Notes: generated from the letters alone by a model not told the origin. A stretch of DNA of 64,000 bases from Agrobacterium tumefaciens (GCF_013318015.2 NZ_CP115841.1:2480001-2544000); one strand, 5' to 3'; numbered from the stretch's first letter, positions 48,686 through 59,327 are shown. Translations and numbers: made by a program.

Positions 48686-50296
48686 ATGAACGAGCTTGGG
48701 GTTCATAATCCTGCCAATGGAGTTGCGGAACTCGGACTGGGCGAGGCCTCCCGCGTCTTTTATAACCTCAACGAAAGCGAATTGTACGAAGAGGCGATCC
48801 GCAACGGCGAAGCCGAGCTGACGGCGGATGGCGCACTTCGTGCCGTTACCGGTCAGCATACGGGCCGTTCTCCGAAGGACAAATTCGTCGTCCGCGACGC
48901 TTCCACCGAAGACACTATCTGGTGGGACAACAACAAGCCGCTGTCGCCGGAAAACTTCGAGCTGCTGCGTCAGGACATGCTTGCGCACGCCGCCGGCAAG
49001 ACGCTCTATGTTCAGGACCTGATCGGCGGTGCCGATGAGGAAAACGCCCTGTCGACCCGTGTCGTCACTGAGCTTGCCTGGCATTCGCTGTTCATCCGCA
49101 ACCTGCTCATCCGCCCGAAGCGGGAGAAACTGGCAGGCTTCAAACAGAAGCTGACCATCATCAATCTGCCGAGCTTCAAGGCTGATCCGGCGCGTCACGG
49201 CGTCCGTTCGGAAACCGTCATCGCCTGCGATCTCACCAATGGTCTCGTCCTTATCGGCGGTACCTCCTATGCCGGTGAAAACAAGAAGTCGGTCTTCACG
49301 GTGCTGAACTACCTGCTGCCGGCCAAGGGCGTCATGCCGATGCATTGCTCGGCCAATGTCGGTCCCGAGGGTGATTCCGCCGTGTTCTTCGGCCTGTCCG
49401 GCACCGGCAAGACCACGCTGTCGGCTGATCCGTCGCGCACGCTGATCGGCGACGATGAGCACGGCTGGGGCGAACACGGCATCTTCAATTTCGAAGGCGG
49501 CTGCTACGCCAAGGCGATCAAGCTGTCGGCCGAAGCCGAGCCGGAAATCTATGCCGCGACCCGCCGTTTCGGCACCGTTCTCGAAAACGTCGTGCTGGAC
49601 GAAAACCGTGTTCCGGATTTCAACGACAACTCGCTGACGGAAAACACCCGCAGTGCCTATCCGCTGCACTTCATTCCGAATGCATCGGAAACGGGCATTG
49701 CCGGTCATCCGAAGACGATCATCATGCTGACTGCGGATGCCTTCGGCGTGCTGCCGCCCATTGCCCGGCTGACGCCGGAACAGGCCATGTACCACTTCCT
49801 TTCCGGCTACACGGCAAAGGTTGCCGGCACGGAAAAGGGCGTGACTGAGCCAGAAGCTACATTCTCCACCTGCTTCGGCGCACCCTTCATGCCGCGCCAC
49901 CCGGCGGAATACGGCAACCTGCTGCGTGAGCTGATCGGCAAGCATGGCGTGGACTGCTGGCTGGTCAACACCGGCTGGACCGGCGGTGCTTACGGCATCG
50001 GCAAGCGTATGCCCATCAAGGCGACCCGCGCGCTTCTGACGGCAGCCCTCACCGGCGAGCTGAAGGGTGCCGAATTCCGCACCGATGCGAATTTCGGTTT
50101 CGCCGTGCCCCTGTCGCTGGAAGGCGTCGATGCCGCGATCCTCGACCCGCGTTCGACCTGGGCCGACGGCGCAGCTTACGACGCGCAGGCGAAGAAGCTT
50201 GTGTCGATGTTCGTTACGAACTTCACCAAGTTCGAAGATCACGTCGACAGCAAGGTGCGCGATGCAGCACCGGGACTGCTGCTCGCGGCAGAATGA
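48686..50296 (+). CDS. pckA: Phosphoenolpyruvate carboxykinase (ATP)
   Basis: 536 residues. [13 protein letters not shown] near the N-terminus binds substrate. [26 protein letters not shown] is the kinase-1a/2 region, and [10 protein letters not shown] holds further metal ligands. It converts oxaloacetate to PEP and is needed to grow on succinate and other C4 acids. AAGGAA precedes the ATG. It is divergent from chvI, a pairing known in Agrobacterium. A clear terminator follows. Confidence 0.97.
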   Translation: MNELGVHNPANGVAELGLGEASRVFYNLNESELYEEAIRNGEAELTADGALRAVTGQHTGRSPKDKFVVRDASTEDTIWWDNNKPLSPENFELLRQDMLAHAAGKTLYVQDLIGGADEENALSTRVVTELAWHSLFIRNLLIRPKREKLAGFKQKLTIINLPSFKADPARHGVRSETVIACDLTNGLVLIGGTSYAGENKKSVFTVLNYLLPAKGVMPMHCSANVGPEGDSAVFFGLSGTGKTTLSADPSRTLIGDDEHGWGEHGIFNFEGGCYAKAIKLSAEAEPEIYAATRRFGTVLENVVLDENRVPDFNDNSLTENTRSAYPLHFIPNASETGIAGHPKTIIMLTADAFGVLPPIARLTPEQAMYHFLSGYTAKVAGTEKGVTEPEATFSTCFGAPFMPRHPAEYGNLLRELIGKHGVDCWLVNTGWTGGAYGIGKRMPIKATRALLTAALTGELKGAEFRTDANFGFAVPLSLEGVDAAILDPRSTWADGAAYDAQAKKLVSMFVTNFTKFEDHVDSKVRDAAPGLLLAAE

Positions 50297-50322
50297 ATAA
50301 GCCTCGTTTATGATGAGGAGGG

Positions 50323-50345
50323 GAACCCGGCCTTGTGCCGGGTTC
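50323..50345 (+). terminator. pckA terminator
   Basis: GAACCCGGC (50323-50331) pairs with GCCGGGTTC (50337-50345) across a 5-nt loop; a T-rich tail follows. Confidence 0.82.
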
Positions 50346-50408
50346 TTTCGTTTCGTGCCTTGTTTTCATTTTTCTCGATCTGTGGCATCACCGGCGCGGA
50401 GAAAAAAC

Positions 50409-50843
50409 ATGGCCAGCGCCCCGCTTTACATCAGCAACCGAATTACCATCGCCGGCTGGGAGCTGACGGAGCAATTCGTGCTTGCCGGCGGGCCGGGTGG
50501 CCAGAATGTCAACAAGGTCTCGACGGCGGTTCAGCTGTTTTTCGACATCGCCAATTCTCCCTCCCTGCCGGAACGGGTGAAGGCGAATGCCCTGCGTCTG
50601 GGCGGGCGGCGTGTTTCGAAAGAAGGCGTGCTCATGATCGAGGCGAGCCGGTTTCGAAGCCAGGAGCGCAATCGCGAAGACGCGCGTGAACGGCTGAAGG
50701 AACTGATTCTTGAAGCGGCAGCGCCGCCGCCGCCGGTGCGCAAGGCTACCAAGCCGACCAAGGGTTCCGTCGAGCGCCGCCTCAAGGCGAAATCCGGCCG
50801 GTCGGATGTCAAGAAAATGCGTGGCAAGCCGTCAGGCGACTAG
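50409..50843 (+). CDS. arfB: Alternative ribosome-rescue factor ArfB (YaeJ), peptidyl-tRNA hydrolase
   Basis: 144 residues from the ATG at 50409; a longer frame from 50310 would start inside the pckA terminator region. FVLAGGPGGQNVNKVSTAVQLFFD contains the catalytic GGQ motif of class I release factors. The C-terminus from about residue 110 is a Lys/Arg-rich tail that in ArfB enters the empty mRNA channel of stalled ribosomes. It lacks the codon-recognition domain of true release factors. Confidence 0.9.
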   Translation: MASAPLYISNRITIAGWELTEQFVLAGGPGGQNVNKVSTAVQLFFDIANSPSLPERVKANALRLGGRRVSKEGVLMIEASRFRSQERNREDARERLKELILEAAAPPPPVRKATKPTKGSVERRLKAKSGRSDVKKMRGKPSGD

Positions 50844-50929
50844 GTCGCAGCTGGATGGCAAAATGTTTCGCACTTGTCATAGACCTCCAGATATCGTCTG
50901 GTAGACCTCCTACAACCAAGGAGGGTGCT

Positions 50930-51379
50930 ATGGGTCTGTTCAATTTCATCAAGGAAGCGGGAAAGAAGCTTGGTATCGGTGGAGATGATGCCCCCGATGT
51001 CGAAGCCGTCAAAAAAGAACTCGCTTCCCACGATCTCGGCACCGACAAGGTTCAGGTCGAGGTGGTGAACGATAAGGTCGTTCTGAAGGGCGAAGTGGCC
51101 GACCAGTCGATTTTCGAAAAGGCAGTCATCGCCGTTGGCAATACGCTCGGCATTTCCAAGGTCGAGGCCGGCGAACTGACGGTGGCAGAAGCGCCGGCGA
51201 AGGAACCCGTTTTCTACACGGTCAAGAAGGGCGATAATCTCTGGAAGATCGCTGAGGCCCAGTACGGCAAGGCAAATGGTGGCAAGAACAACATCATCTT
51301 CGAAGCCAACAAACCGATGCTGACCCATCCCGATAAAATCTATCCCGGTCAGGTCCTGCGCATTCCTGACCTTGCCTAA
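50930..51379 (+). CDS. kbp: Kbp/YgaU-like potassium-binding protein (BON + LysM)
   Basis: 149 residues. MGLFNFIKEAGKKLG at the start and ANKPMLTHPDKIYPGQVLRIP at the end match E. coli Kbp (YgaU) almost word for word. The BON domain spans about residues 20-85, and the LysM domain from about residue 95 begins VFYTVKKGDNLWKIAEAQYG. Kbp binds potassium in the cytoplasm in E. coli. There is no signal peptide despite the LysM domain. AAGGAGG precedes the ATG. It converges on coaA with a hairpin between. Confidence 0.9.
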   Translation: MGLFNFIKEAGKKLGIGGDDAPDVEAVKKELASHDLGTDKVQVEVVNDKVVLKGEVADQSIFEKAVIAVGNTLGISKVEAGELTVAEAPAKEPVFYTVKKGDNLWKIAEAQYGKANGGKNNIIFEANKPMLTHPDKIYPGQVLRIPDLA

Positions 51380-51404
51380 TAACGGATTTTAACCGCTGCG
51401 ATGG

Positions 51405-51426
51405 AGATGCCGCTTTTGCGGCATCT
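51405..51426. terminator. Terminator between kbp and coaA
   Basis: AGATGCCGC (51405-51413) pairs with GCGGCATCT (51418-51426), loop TTTT. Only a short T tract follows on the plus strand. Confidence 0.65.
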
Positions 51427-51427
51427 T

Positions 51428-52396
51428 TCACAACTTGCGAAGCGCCACCGTGTCGATCAGGTGGTTTTTGCCCTTGCGCAGGATAAGATCGGCGCGTGGA
51501 CGCGTGGGCACGATGTTCTGGCGCAGGTTCTTCAGGTTGATGTTCTGCCAGAGGCCCTCGGCAATGCTGAGCGCCGCCTCTTCGCTGATCGACGCATAGC
51601 GATTGAAGAATGAATTCGGGTCTCGGAAGGCGGTTTGTCGCAGATTCATGAACCGGTTCACATACCAGTTGTGAATGAAGTCCTCATCCGCATCGATGTA
51701 GATCGAGAAATCGAAGAAGTCGGAAACGATCGGCACTATCCGCCCGCCCGCCGGCAGGTCGCGTGATTGCAGCACGTTGATGCCTTCGAAGATGAGGATA
51801 TCCGGCTGGTCGATGACAGTGAATTCGTTGGGCAGCACGTCATAGGTCAGATGCGAGTAGCGTGGCGCCTTCACATTCGGCTGGCCCGCCTTGATCGCCG
51901 AGAGGAAACGCAGCAGCGCACCGATGTCGTAGCTTTCCGGAAAGCCCTTGCGCTCCATCAGGTTTTCGCGCCGCAGCACCTCGTTCGGGTAAAGAAACCC
52001 GTCGGTGGTGATGAGATCGACCTTCGGGCTGGAAGGCCAGCGGGCCAGAAGCTCCTTCAAAATACGCGCCGTTGTCGATTTTCCAACCGCCACCGACCCG
52101 GCAATGCCGATGACGAAGGGCGTCTTGTTGACATCCGCCATGTTCAGGAAGCGGTTGCGCTGTTCGAACAGCAGCTGCGATGCTTCCACATGCGATGACA
52201 GCAGGCGCGACAGCGACAGATAGATACGCCGCACTTCGTCCAGATCAATCGGGTCGTCCAGCGAACGCAGTCTTTTGACCTCGTCGGCGGAAAGGGTGAG
52301 TGGTGTGTCGGCGCGAAACTTTGCCCATTCTTCCGAGCTGAAGAAGTGATAGGGCGAATATTCATCCGGGCGGAAATGATCGAGTGTGCTCGGCAT
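51428..52396 (-). CDS. coaA: Pantothenate kinase type I
   Basis: 322 residues from the ATG at 52396, with GGGAGAGAGG just upstream. [16 protein letters not shown] and the P-loop [21 protein letters not shown] identify the CoaA family, with [15 protein letters not shown] as the substrate region. It phosphorylates pantothenate, the committed step of CoA synthesis, and is normally inhibited by CoA. It is last in the his operon, 29 bp after hisE. Confidence 0.95.
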   Translation of the reverse strand: MPSTLDHFRPDEYSPYHFFSSEEWAKFRADTPLTLSADEVKRLRSLDDPIDLDEVRRIYLSLSRLLSSHVEASQLLFEQRNRFLNMADVNKTPFVIGIAGSVAVGKSTTARILKELLARWPSSPKVDLITTDGFLYPNEVLRRENLMERKGFPESYDIGALLRFLSAIKAGQPNVKAPRYSHLTYDVLPNEFTVIDQPDILIFEGINVLQSRDLPAGGRIVPIVSDFFDFSIYIDADEDFIHNWYVNRFMNLRQTAFRDPNSFFNRYASISEEAALSIAEGLWQNINLKNLRQNIVPTRPRADLILRKGKNHLIDTVALRKL

Positions 52397-52425
52397 GCCT
52401 CTCTCCCCGCTGCCTGCCTTCACAT

Positions 52426-52749
52426 TCATGATGTCGGCCTCGCTGCCTTTTCCGCAAGTCCGGTCTGTCCGGTCCGGCGCTCCAGCTCCGCAAAGACGTC
52501 GGCAAGGGGAATGTCGGCGATCTTCAACACCACCAGCAGGTGATAAAGCAGATCGGCGGCTTCGTTTTTCAGCCCGTCGCGGTCTTTCGCGATGGCGGCG
52601 ATCACGGCCTCAACAGCCTCTTCGCCCAGTTTTTTCGCCGCACGTTCCTGGCCCGCCGCAACAAGTTTGGCCGTCCAGGATTCATCGGGAGAGGCGGCGG
52701 CGCGTGTCGCGACGATGCGTTCCAGATCGGAAAGGGAAAATGCGCTCAT
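52426..52749 (-). CDS. hisE: Phosphoribosyl-ATP pyrophosphatase HisE
   Basis: 107 residues from the ATG at 52749; earlier in-frame starts fall inside his[30 protein letters not shown] carries the MazG-like metal-binding glutamates, and [14 protein letters not shown] completes the active site. It hydrolyses PR-ATP to PR-AMP. It stands alone, not fused to HisI, which is not in the window. Confidence 0.93.
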   Translation of the reverse strand: MSAFSLSDLERIVATRAAASPDESWTAKLVAAGQERAAKKLGEEAVEAVIAAIAKDRDGLKNEAADLLYHLLVVLKIADIPLADVFAELERRTGQTGLAEKAARPTS

Positions 52750-52765
52750 GGAAAGGTTCCTGCAA

Positions 52766-53542
52766 TCAGTCGAGACGCATGGCGATGCCATGCTCGGCCA
52801 TGTAGCTCTTGGCTTGCCCGATCGAATAGGTGCCGAAGTGGAAAATGGAAGCGGCAAGCACTGCGGTCGCATGGCCATCGCGAACGCCGGCTACCAGATC
52901 ATCCAGCGTTCCGACGCCACCCGAGGCGATGACGGGCACGCGAACCTGATCGGCAATGCTGCGTGTCAGGCCGATATCGTATCCGCTTTTGGTGCCATCG
53001 CGGTCCATCGAGGTGACGAGCAATTCGCCGGCACCGCGTTCGACCATCTTGATGGCAAATTCCACGGCGTCGATTCCGGTTGGCTGACGTCCGCCATGCG
53101 TGAAGATTTCCCAGCGCCCGTCTTCCCCGTCCTTCGAAACCCGTTTGGCGTCGATGGAGACGACGATACACTGGTTGCCGAATTTGTCGGCAGCCTGCGC
53201 GACGAAATCAGGATCTTTCACCGCTGCGGAATTGATGGAGACCTTGTCTGCACCGCAGAGAAGCAGCTTGCGGATGTCAGCCACGGCGCGGACGCCGCCG
53301 CCCACGGTCAGCGGCATGAAGCAATGGTCGGCCGTGCGCGATACCACGTCAAAAATAGTGTCGCGATTGTCGGACGAGGCGGTAATGTCGAGGAAGCAGA
53401 GTTCGTCCGCTCCCGCCGCATCATAGGCCTTCGCCGCCTCGACTGGGTCGCCGGCGTCGATAAGATCGACGAAGTTCACACCCTTGACGACTCGGCCGTC
53501 TTTTACATCGAGGCAGGGAATAACGCGGGCTTTGAGGGTCAT
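52766..53542 (-). CDS. hisF: Imidazole glycerol phosphate synthase cyclase subunit HisF
   Basis: 258 residues. [20 protein letters not shown] and [17 protein letters not shown] carry the first catalytic Asp (CLDV). [15 protein letters not shown] carries the second, and [13 protein letters not shown] is the phosphate loop. It uses ammonia from HisH to form IGP and AICAR. It overlaps hisA by 4 bp, from which it is thought to share ancestry as a duplicated barrel. Confidence 0.97.
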   Translation of the reverse strand: MTLKARVIPCLDVKDGRVVKGVNFVDLIDAGDPVEAAKAYDAAGADELCFLDITASSDNRDTIFDVVSRTADHCFMPLTVGGGVRAVADIRKLLLCGADKVSINSAAVKDPDFVAQAADKFGNQCIVVSIDAKRVSKDGEDGRWEIFTHGGRQPTGIDAVEFAIKMVERGAGELLVTSMDRDGTKSGYDIGLTRSIADQVRVPVIASGGVGTLDDLVAGVRDGHATAVLAASIFHFGTYSIGQAKSYMAEHGIAMRLD

Positions 53543-54282
53543 GCGCTTACCTCCTTGGCAGCCTTGATGAGGGCGAGCGCCTCGGCAGGATCGATGCGCC
53601 CGTCATAAAGCGCGCGGCCTGAAATTGCGCCCTCTAGCTTTGCGGCATCCGGCTGCAACATGCGCTTGATGTCGTCGATGGAGGCAAGGCCGCCGGAGGC
53701 GATGACGGGGATCGACACGGCATCTGCCAGTTCGAGTGTAGAGGCCCAGTTGATGCCAGCCAGAATGCCGTCGCGATCGATATCGGTGTAGATGATGGCG
53801 GCAACGCCGGCACCTTCGAAACGTTTGGCAAGTTCGATGACGCCCAGTTCTGAGGCTTCCGCCCAGCCCTCAACAGCAACCTTGCCGCCTTTGGCGTCGA
53901 TGCCGACAGCGACCTGACCGGGGAAACGCTTGCAGGCTTCGATAACCAGAACGGGATCGCGCACCGCCACGGTGCCGAGAATGACGCGGGCAAGCCCACG
54001 GCTGAGCCACGCCTCAATATGATCGAGAGTGCGGATGCCGCCGCCAAGCTGCACCGGGTTTGTCGTGGCCTTGAGAATGGCATCGACCGCTTCGCCATTC
54101 ACCGTCTGGCCAGCGAAGGCGCCGTTAAGATCGACGACATGCAGCCACTCGAAGCCTTGGTCCTCGAAGGACTTCGCCTGCGCGCCGGGGTCCGTATTGT
54201 AAACGGTTGCCTGCTCCATATCGCCGAGTTTCAGGCGAACGCACTGGCCGTCTTTAAGATCGATTGCGGGAAAAAGAATCAT
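53539..54282 (-). CDS. hisA: ProFAR isomerase HisA
   Basis: 247 residues. [16 protein letters not shown] has the catalytic Asp8, and [16 protein letters not shown] has the acid partner. [13 protein letters not shown] is the phosphate-binding loop, mirroring HisF. It opens the ribose ring of ProFAR by an Amadori rearrangement. It lies one base from hisH upstream and overlaps hisF downstream. Confidence 0.96.
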   Translation of the reverse strand: MILFPAIDLKDGQCVRLKLGDMEQATVYNTDPGAQAKSFEDQGFEWLHVVDLNGAFAGQTVNGEAVDAILKATTNPVQLGGGIRTLDHIEAWLSRGLARVILGTVAVRDPVLVIEACKRFPGQVAVGIDAKGGKVAVEGWAEASELGVIELAKRFEGAGVAAIIYTDIDRDGILAGINWASTLELADAVSIPVIASGGLASIDDIKRMLQPDAAKLEGAISGRALYDGRIDPAEALALIKAAKEVSA

Positions 54283-54283
54283 G

Positions 54284-54934
54284 TCAGGGCTTCCAGCGCA
54301 GGAAATTGGAAATCAGGGCGAGGCCGAGCGTCTGGCTTTTTTCCGGGTGGAACTGCGCGCCAGCCATATTGTCGCGACCAACGAAAGCCGTCATCGCGCC
54401 ACCGTAATTGGTGGTGGCGATGACATCCGCCGGATGTTTCGCCGCCAGATGATAGGAATGCACGAAATAGGCATGCAAGCCGTCAGCGCCGGTTTTGATA
54501 CCGTCGAACAGGGGATGCTGATGCCGGATTTCCAGCGTATTCCAGCCAATCTGCGGGATTTTAAGCGCCGGATCGGAGGGCGTCATTTCAATGACATCGC
54601 CTTCGATCCAGCCAAGCCCCGTGCTGACAGTCTTTTCGAGACCGCGCGAAGACATCAGCTGCATTCCGACGCAGATGCCGAGGAAGGGATGAGCTTTTTT
54701 CTCGACGGCTTCGATAAGCGCCTCATGCATGCCGGGCACAGCTTCGAGACCGGCGCGGCAATCGGCATAGGCGCCGACGCCTGGCAGGACGATGCGGTCC
54801 GCAGATGCGACGTGATCCGGCTTATCGGTCAGGTCAATGGTTGCATTAATGCCGGCTTCGCGGGCGGCGCGCTCGAAAGCCTTGGTGGCCGAACGCAGGT
54901 TGCCAGAACCGTAGTCGATGATCGCGACGCGCAT
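54284..54934 (-). CDS. hisH: Imidazole glycerol phosphate synthase glutaminase subunit HisH
   Basis: 216 residues from the ATG at 54934. [15 protein letters not shown] opens the class I amidotransferase. The nucleophile Cys is in [11 protein letters not shown], and the His-Glu pair is in GAQFHPEKS. It makes ammonia from glutamine and channels it to HisF. It lies one base from the DUF2628 gene upstream and one base from hisA downstream. Confidence 0.96.
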   Translation of the reverse strand: MRVAIIDYGSGNLRSATKAFERAAREAGINATIDLTDKPDHVASADRIVLPGVGAYADCRAGLEAVPGMHEALIEAVEKKAHPFLGICVGMQLMSSRGLEKTVSTGLGWIEGDVIEMTPSDPALKIPQIGWNTLEIRHQHPLFDGIKTGADGLHAYFVHSYHLAAKHPADVIATTNYGGAMTAFVGRDNMAGAQFHPEKSQTLGLALISNFLRWKP

Positions 54935-54935
54935 G

Positions 54936-55430
54936 TCAGCGCCTTCCATTCAAGTCGAAAAGAAACGATCCGGAGGGATCGTTGACGAAGTTTTTGTCAC
55001 CGCTCTTCTGCGGCGAGGGGGTCCATACCGGCTGCGACAGCTGTCCCGACGGCTCGGTATTTTCGGAAAGATCGGAGAAATATATCTCTTCGGCACTCGA
55101 AAGATCAGGGGCGGAAATGACCGAGGTCATCTTCCAGCCCTTGCCTATCAGGTGCCGGACGAGAAAATCGCGCCCCTCCAGTGCAGTCATGAGGGCAATG
55201 GCGACGCTGCACAAAATGCCCACCGGTTCGAATCCGGGTAACATTGATGCCCAACCGGCCAGAACAAGAACTGCAAATACGACGATCGCGGCCAGCCACA
55301 GCCGGTTTACGGCCAGCCACAGCCAGGGCGCAATAAGTGCCAGCCAGACGAAACGGTCTGCTATGAAGCGGGTCGTCTTGTGGTCCCTGTCCGGCCCGTT
55401 GGGGGCTTCCAGAACGAGATAGCTTGTCAT
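54936..55430 (-). CDS. DUF2628 membrane protein embedded in the his operon
   Basis: 164 residues from the ATG at 55430. Hydrophobic segments at about residues 29-50 ([23 protein letters not shown] has a Trp-rich face) and 52-85 are flanked by charged ends, matching the DUF2628 pattern of two or three short helices. The C-terminal half is soluble and ends with a Ser/Pro-rich stretch. No histidine-pathway function is known. It sits in the middle of the operon with one base to hisH and 23 bp to hisB, so it is co-expressed. Confidence 0.75.
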   Translation of the reverse strand: MTSYLVLEAPNGPDRDHKTTRFIADRFVWLALIAPWLWLAVNRLWLAAIVVFAVLVLAGWASMLPGFEPVGILCSVAIALMTALEGRDFLVRHLIGKGWKMTSVISAPDLSSAEEIYFSDLSENTEPSGQLSQPVWTPSPQKSGDKNFVNDPSGSFLFDLNGRR

Positions 55431-55453
55431 GGGCTTCCTGACAGCTTTGGCGG

Positions 55454-56050
55454 TCAGGCCAGCATGCCCTTTGTCGAGGGAACGCGGCCTGCCTGCCGGG
55501 GGTCGATCTCGGTTGCCGCGCGAAGAACGCGGGCAACGGCCTTGAAGCATGTTTCGGCGATATGATGGTTGTTGGCGCCGTAATGGTTCAGGATATGCAG
55601 CGTGATGCCGGCATTCTGGGCCAGCGCCTGAAAGAATTCGCGCACAAGCTCGGTGTCGAATGTGCCGATCTTCGGCGCGGAGAAGTTGACATTCCACACA
55701 AGGAAGGGACGGCCGGAAATATCCACGGCAGCCTTGGTCATCGTCTCATCCATGGCAAGATCGAGCGAGGCGTAGCGGGTAATGCCGCGCCTGTCACCCA
55801 ACGCCTTCGCGATGGCCTGGCCGATGGCGATGCCGGTATCTTCCACCGTATGGTGATCATCGATATGCAGGTCACCTTGAACCTCGATATCCATGTCGAT
55901 CAGCGAATGGCGGCTCAGCTGGTCCAGCATATGATCGAAAAATCCCACCCCGGTGGAAATTGTCGACTTGCCGGTGCCGTCGATATCCACGCGCACCGAA
56001 ACCGAGGTTTCGTTGGTCTTGCGGATAATCTCGCCTTTACGTTCTGCCAT
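55454..56050 (-). CDS. hisB: Imidazoleglycerol-phosphate dehydratase HisB
   Basis: 198 residues from the ATG at 56050. [18 protein letters not shown] ([18 protein letters not shown]), [18 protein letters not shown] and [17 protein letters not shown] supply the paired histidines for the two manganese ions. It dehydrates IGP to imidazole acetol phosphate. This is the stand-alone dehydratase with no phosphatase domain. It is the first gene of hisB-DUF2628-HAFE-coaA and is divergent from hslV. Confidence 0.96.
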   Translation of the reverse strand: MAERKGEIIRKTNETSVSVRVDIDGTGKSTISTGVGFFDHMLDQLSRHSLIDMDIEVQGDLHIDDHHTVEDTGIAIGQAIAKALGDRRGITRYASLDLAMDETMTKAAVDISGRPFLVWNVNFSAPKIGTFDTELVREFFQALAQNAGITLHILNHYGANNHHIAETCFKAVARVLRAATEIDPRQAGRVPSTKGMLA

Positions 56051-56183
56051 CTTTGGCCGCTCCGTGAAAATGTCGCCGTTCCTTATCAGCACGAGACATA
56101 AATATCCAGTTGTTCCATCGTCTTGCATGATCTGCGAAAAACAGTGCAGTGCGGGCAGGATTTGCAATCGTGAAAAGCAAACT

Positions 56184-56217
56184 TACATAGATGCCGAGAA
56201 GGGCCGGATGCCGGCCC
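56184..56217 (+). promoter_or_regulatory. Candidate hslV -10 box and 5'-leader hairpin
   Basis: TTGCAA (56162-56167), 16 nt, then TACATA (56184-56189) could be a promoter. A 7-bp GC hairpin GGGCCGG/CCGGCCC (56201-56207 with 56211-56217, loop ATG) would then lie at the very start of the hslVU mRNA, about 37 nt before the hslV start codon. Confidence 0.35.
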
Positions 56218-56253
56218 GTTAACCGCAGGCCCGGTAGGGCAGACAGGTGTTTG

Positions 56254-56778
56254 ATGACAACGATTATTACAGTCAGGAAGGGCGGCAAGGTCGTCATGGC
56301 TGGCGATGGTCAGGTAAGTCTTGGCCAGACCGTCATGAAGGGCAATGCCCGCAAGGTTCGACGCATTGGCAAGGGTGAAGTGATTGCCGGGTTTGCCGGC
56401 GCAACGGCGGATGCCTTCACGCTGCTCGACCGTCTCGAAAAGAAACTTGAGCAATATCCCGGTCAGCTCATGCGCGCAGCCGTAGAGCTTGCAAAGGACT
56501 GGCGCACGGATAAATATCTGCGCAACCTCGAAGCCATGATGCTGGTGGCCGACAAATCCACGACACTCGCCATCACCGGTAATGGTGACGTGCTGGAACC
56601 CGAACATGGCGCGATCGCCATCGGCTCCGGCGGCAACTACGCCTTTGCGGCTGCCCGCGCCATGATGGATACGGACAAGTCGGCAGAGGAGGTGGCGCGC
56701 AAGTCGCTCGATATCGCCGCCGATATCTGCGTTTACACCAACCATAACCTCGTCATCGAAACCCTCGACGCCGAGTAA
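56254..56778 (+). CDS. hslV: ATP-dependent protease proteolytic subunit HslV (ClpQ)
   Basis: 174 residues from the ATG at 56254. This start puts Thr2 at the mature N-terminus ([29 protein letters not shown]), where the family has its catalytic threonine; an upstream in-frame ATG would bury it. The dodecamer pairs with HslU. The 86-bp gap to hslU has a run of short repeats (CACCC near 56790-56805) but no gene. Confidence 0.96.
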   Translation: MTTIITVRKGGKVVMAGDGQVSLGQTVMKGNARKVRRIGKGEVIAGFAGATADAFTLLDRLEKKLEQYPGQLMRAAVELAKDWRTDKYLRNLEAMMLVADKSTTLAITGNGDVLEPEHGAIAIGSGGNYAFAAARAMMDTDKSAEEVARKSLDIAADICVYTNHNLVIETLDAE

Positions 56779-56865
56779 GCATATTTCTCACCCCCATTTC
56801 TCACCCAAGGGTCCTGTGGGCCGGGCCAGAATGGCCGGCCGGAACAGGAAAGCCGAGAGGACAGA

Positions 56866-58173
56866 ATGACCACTTTTTCTCCCCGGGAAATTGTCTCGGA
56901 ACTGGATCGCCACATCATCGGCCAGCATGATGCGAAACGTGCGGTCGCGATTGCGCTGCGCAACCGTTGGCGTCGCCAGCAGCTCGATGAGAGCCTGCGC
57001 GACGAAGTGATGCCGAAAAACATCCTGATGATCGGACCGACCGGTGTCGGCAAGACGGAGATTTCCCGCCGTCTCGCCAAGCTTGCCGGCGCGCCCTTCA
57101 TCAAGGTCGAAGCGACCAAATTTACCGAAGTCGGTTATGTCGGTCGCGATGTCGAGCAGATCATCCGCGATCTGGTCGAGATCGGCATTGGCCTCGTGCG
57201 TGAAAAGAAGCGCGCGGAAGTACAGGCCAAGGCGCATCAGAGCGCCGAAGAGCGGGTGCTCGACGCACTGGTCGGATCGACCGCGTCACCCGCGACACGT
57301 GAGAGCTTCCGCAAGAAGCTGCGCGACGGCGAGCTGGACGACAAGGAAATCGACATCGAAGTGGCCGACAGCGGTTCGGGAATGCCCGGCTTTGAAATCC
57401 CTGGCATGCCGGGCGCCAATATCGGCGTTCTCAACCTGTCGGAAATGTTCGGCAAGGCGATGGGCGGACGTACCAAGAAGGTGCGCACCACCGTCTCGAA
57501 ATCCTATACCGAGCTCGTTCGCGACGAATCCGACAAGCTGCTCGATAATGACATGATCCAGCGTGAAGCGGTGAAGTCGGTGGAAAATGACGGCATCGTC
57601 TTCCTCGATGAGATCGACAAGATTGCCGCCCGCGACGGCGGCATGGGTGCCGGCGTCTCGCGTGAAGGCGTGCAGCGCGATCTTCTGCCGCTCGTTGAAG
57701 GCACGACCGTCTCGACCAAATACGGGCCGGTGAAAACCGACCACGTTCTGTTCATCGCTTCCGGCGCGTTCCATGTGGCAAAGCCGTCCGACCTTCTGCC
57801 GGAGCTTCAGGGCCGCCTGCCGATCCGTGTCGAGCTGAAGCCGCTGACGAAGGAGGACTTTCGCCGTATCCTGACCGAGACGGAAGCAAGCCTCATCCGC
57901 CAGTACAAGGCGCTGATGGCGACGGAAGAACTCGATCTCGACTTCACGGACGATGCGATCGACGCTCTGGCCGACGTGGCTGTTCATCTCAACTCGTCGG
58001 TCGAGAATATCGGTGCGCGCCGCCTGCAGACGGTGATGGAGCGTGTTCTCGACGAGATTTCCTTCAACGCACCCGATCGTGGTGGCTCTGCCGTCAAGAT
58101 CGATCAGGAATATGTCAAAAAGCACGTCGGCGATCTTGCCGCCGATACGGATTTGTCCCGCTATATTCTCTGA
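56866..58173 (+). CDS. hslU: HslU (ClpY) unfoldase ATPase subunit
   Basis: 435 residues. Walker [23 protein letters not shown] is followed by the pore signature [13 protein letters not shown] (GYVG). The central I-domain spans about residues 105-240 with a Gly/Met-rich loop ([18 protein letters not shown]). Walker B is [12 protein letters not shown]. The C-terminal end, DLSRYIL, is the tail that activates HslV. It forms the hexameric cap of the HslVU heat-shock protease. A strong terminator follows. Confidence 0.97.
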   Translation: MTTFSPREIVSELDRHIIGQHDAKRAVAIALRNRWRRQQLDESLRDEVMPKNILMIGPTGVGKTEISRRLAKLAGAPFIKVEATKFTEVGYVGRDVEQIIRDLVEIGIGLVREKKRAEVQAKAHQSAEERVLDALVGSTASPATRESFRKKLRDGELDDKEIDIEVADSGSGMPGFEIPGMPGANIGVLNLSEMFGKAMGGRTKKVRTTVSKSYTELVRDESDKLLDNDMIQREAVKSVENDGIVFLDEIDKIAARDGGMGAGVSREGVQRDLLPLVEGTTVSTKYGPVKTDHVLFIASGAFHVAKPSDLLPELQGRLPIRVELKPLTKEDFRRILTETEASLIRQYKALMATEELDLDFTDDAIDALADVAVHLNSSVENIGARRLQTVMERVLDEISFNAPDRGGSAVKIDQEYVKKHVGDLAADTDLSRYIL

Positions 58174-58196
58174 ATATCTTGGAGAGCAAAGACACG

Positions 58197-58223
58197 AGAG
58201 TGCGGCCACATTTGCCGCACTCT
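58197..58223 (+). terminator. hslU terminator
   Basis: A 10-bp perfect stem (58197-58206 with 58214-58223) with a 7-nt loop is followed by TTTATTTT. Confidence 0.88.
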
Positions 58224-58361
58224 TTTATTTTACGGCCTTGTCTCGCATTCAGCCCCCTTTTTGTTTATGGGAAAGGCTGCATTCCGGTTGGAACCGCTTT
58301 ATGGAATGGTCCGGTTTTCTCTTGGTTCGGGAGAGGTCGGCTTGAGAAAAGGCATTCGCTC

Positions 58362-59327
58362 GTGCGCAAAACTCTTCTGGCATTTGCCGCCGCTTTGACG
58401 TTCACCGTCGTCTCGTCTTCTTATGCCGAGGCCGCGACGGTCGTCCCGCCTGGCAATCGCAATGCCGAACAGCCGGGCATTCCGGGGGCTTCCGCACGTC
58501 GAACCAAGGGTTCCAATACGTCTTTCGAGCGTAAATACCAGAAGGTGATCGACCTCCTGTCTTCCGACAAGGCACTGATCGGCAAGATCAAGTCTACCGC
58601 CGGGCGCTACGGTATCGATCCGATCCACATGATCGGGGCGATTGTCGGCGAGCATACCTATAACGTCGACGCCTATGACCGCCTGCAATCCTACTACGTC
58701 AAGGCCGCCTCCTATGCCGGCAGCAGCTTCCGTTTCGGCTACAAGGACGAAACCATCGCGCAGTTTCTGACGCATTCGCAATTCGCCAGGTGCCAGTCGA
58801 AAAAGGATTCCTATAGCCTTTGGAACTGTCGGGAAGACGTCTGGGACGACAGCTTCCGCGGCAAGACGGTAGATGGCGTTGACTATCCGAACAATCGTTT
58901 CAGCGCTGTATTTTTCCAGCCCTTTTATGCCGGACAGACCTTCGGTCTCGGCCAGATCAATCCGCTCACGGCATTGATGTTGTCCGACATGGTGTCGAAA
59001 ACCTCAGGTTATGAGAAGCTCGACGAAAACGATGCGACCGCCGTTTATACCGCGATCATGGACCCGGATCGCTCGCTCGCCTTCATGGCAGCTTCCATCC
59101 GCAAATCGATCGACGACTACAGGTCGATTGCCGACATGGATGTTTCCAAAAATCCTGGTGTAACGTCCACGCTTTATAATGTCGGCGGATCCGCGCAGCG
59201 CGCAGCCGCTCTCGCCCAGAAAAATCGTCAGCGCGCCGCAGGTGGAGAACAGCCGCTTTTGCCGGAAGAAAACTATTACGGCTGGCTGGTGAACGATCGC
59301 ATCAAGGATTTGCAGGCGCTTTTGTAG
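58362..59327 (+). CDS. Secreted DUF1402 protein with lysozyme-like motifs
   Basis: 321 residues from a GTG at 58362, the start that gives a clean signal peptide (VRKTLLAFAAALTFTVVSSS, likely cut after YAEA). A basic linker follows. The C-terminal domain has GAIVGEHTYNVDAYDRLQSYY and TFGLGQINPLTALML, which resemble the catalytic-Glu and GLxQ motifs of lytic transglycosylases. The catalytic role is an inference; the family is annotated only as DUF1402. Longer upstream frames reach into the hslU terminator and are rejected. Confidence 0.7.
   Translation: MRKTLLAFAAALTFTVVSSSYAEAATVVPPGNRNAEQPGIPGASARRTKGSNTSFERKYQKVIDLLSSDKALIGKIKSTAGRYGIDPIHMIGAIVGEHTYNVDAYDRLQSYYVKAASYAGSSFRFGYKDETIAQFLTHSQFARCQSKKDSYSLWNCREDVWDDSFRGKTVDGVDYPNNRFSAVFFQPFYAGQTFGLGQINPLTALMLSDMVSKTSGYEKLDENDATAVYTAIMDPDRSLAFMAASIRKSIDDYRSIADMDVSKNPGVTSTLYNVGGSAQRAAALAQKNRQRAAGGEQPLLPEENYYGWLVNDRIKDLQALL

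Noticed and set aside
48605..50242. 545-codon open frame opposite pckA
   Set aside because: Antisense shadow of a highly biased gene; no ribosome site and no domain.
55222..55238. GGTTCGAATCC, a tRNA T-arm-like sequence
   Set aside because: It lies inside the DUF2628 coding region. The T-stem has a mismatched closing pair, and no acceptor, D or anticodon arm can be built around it.
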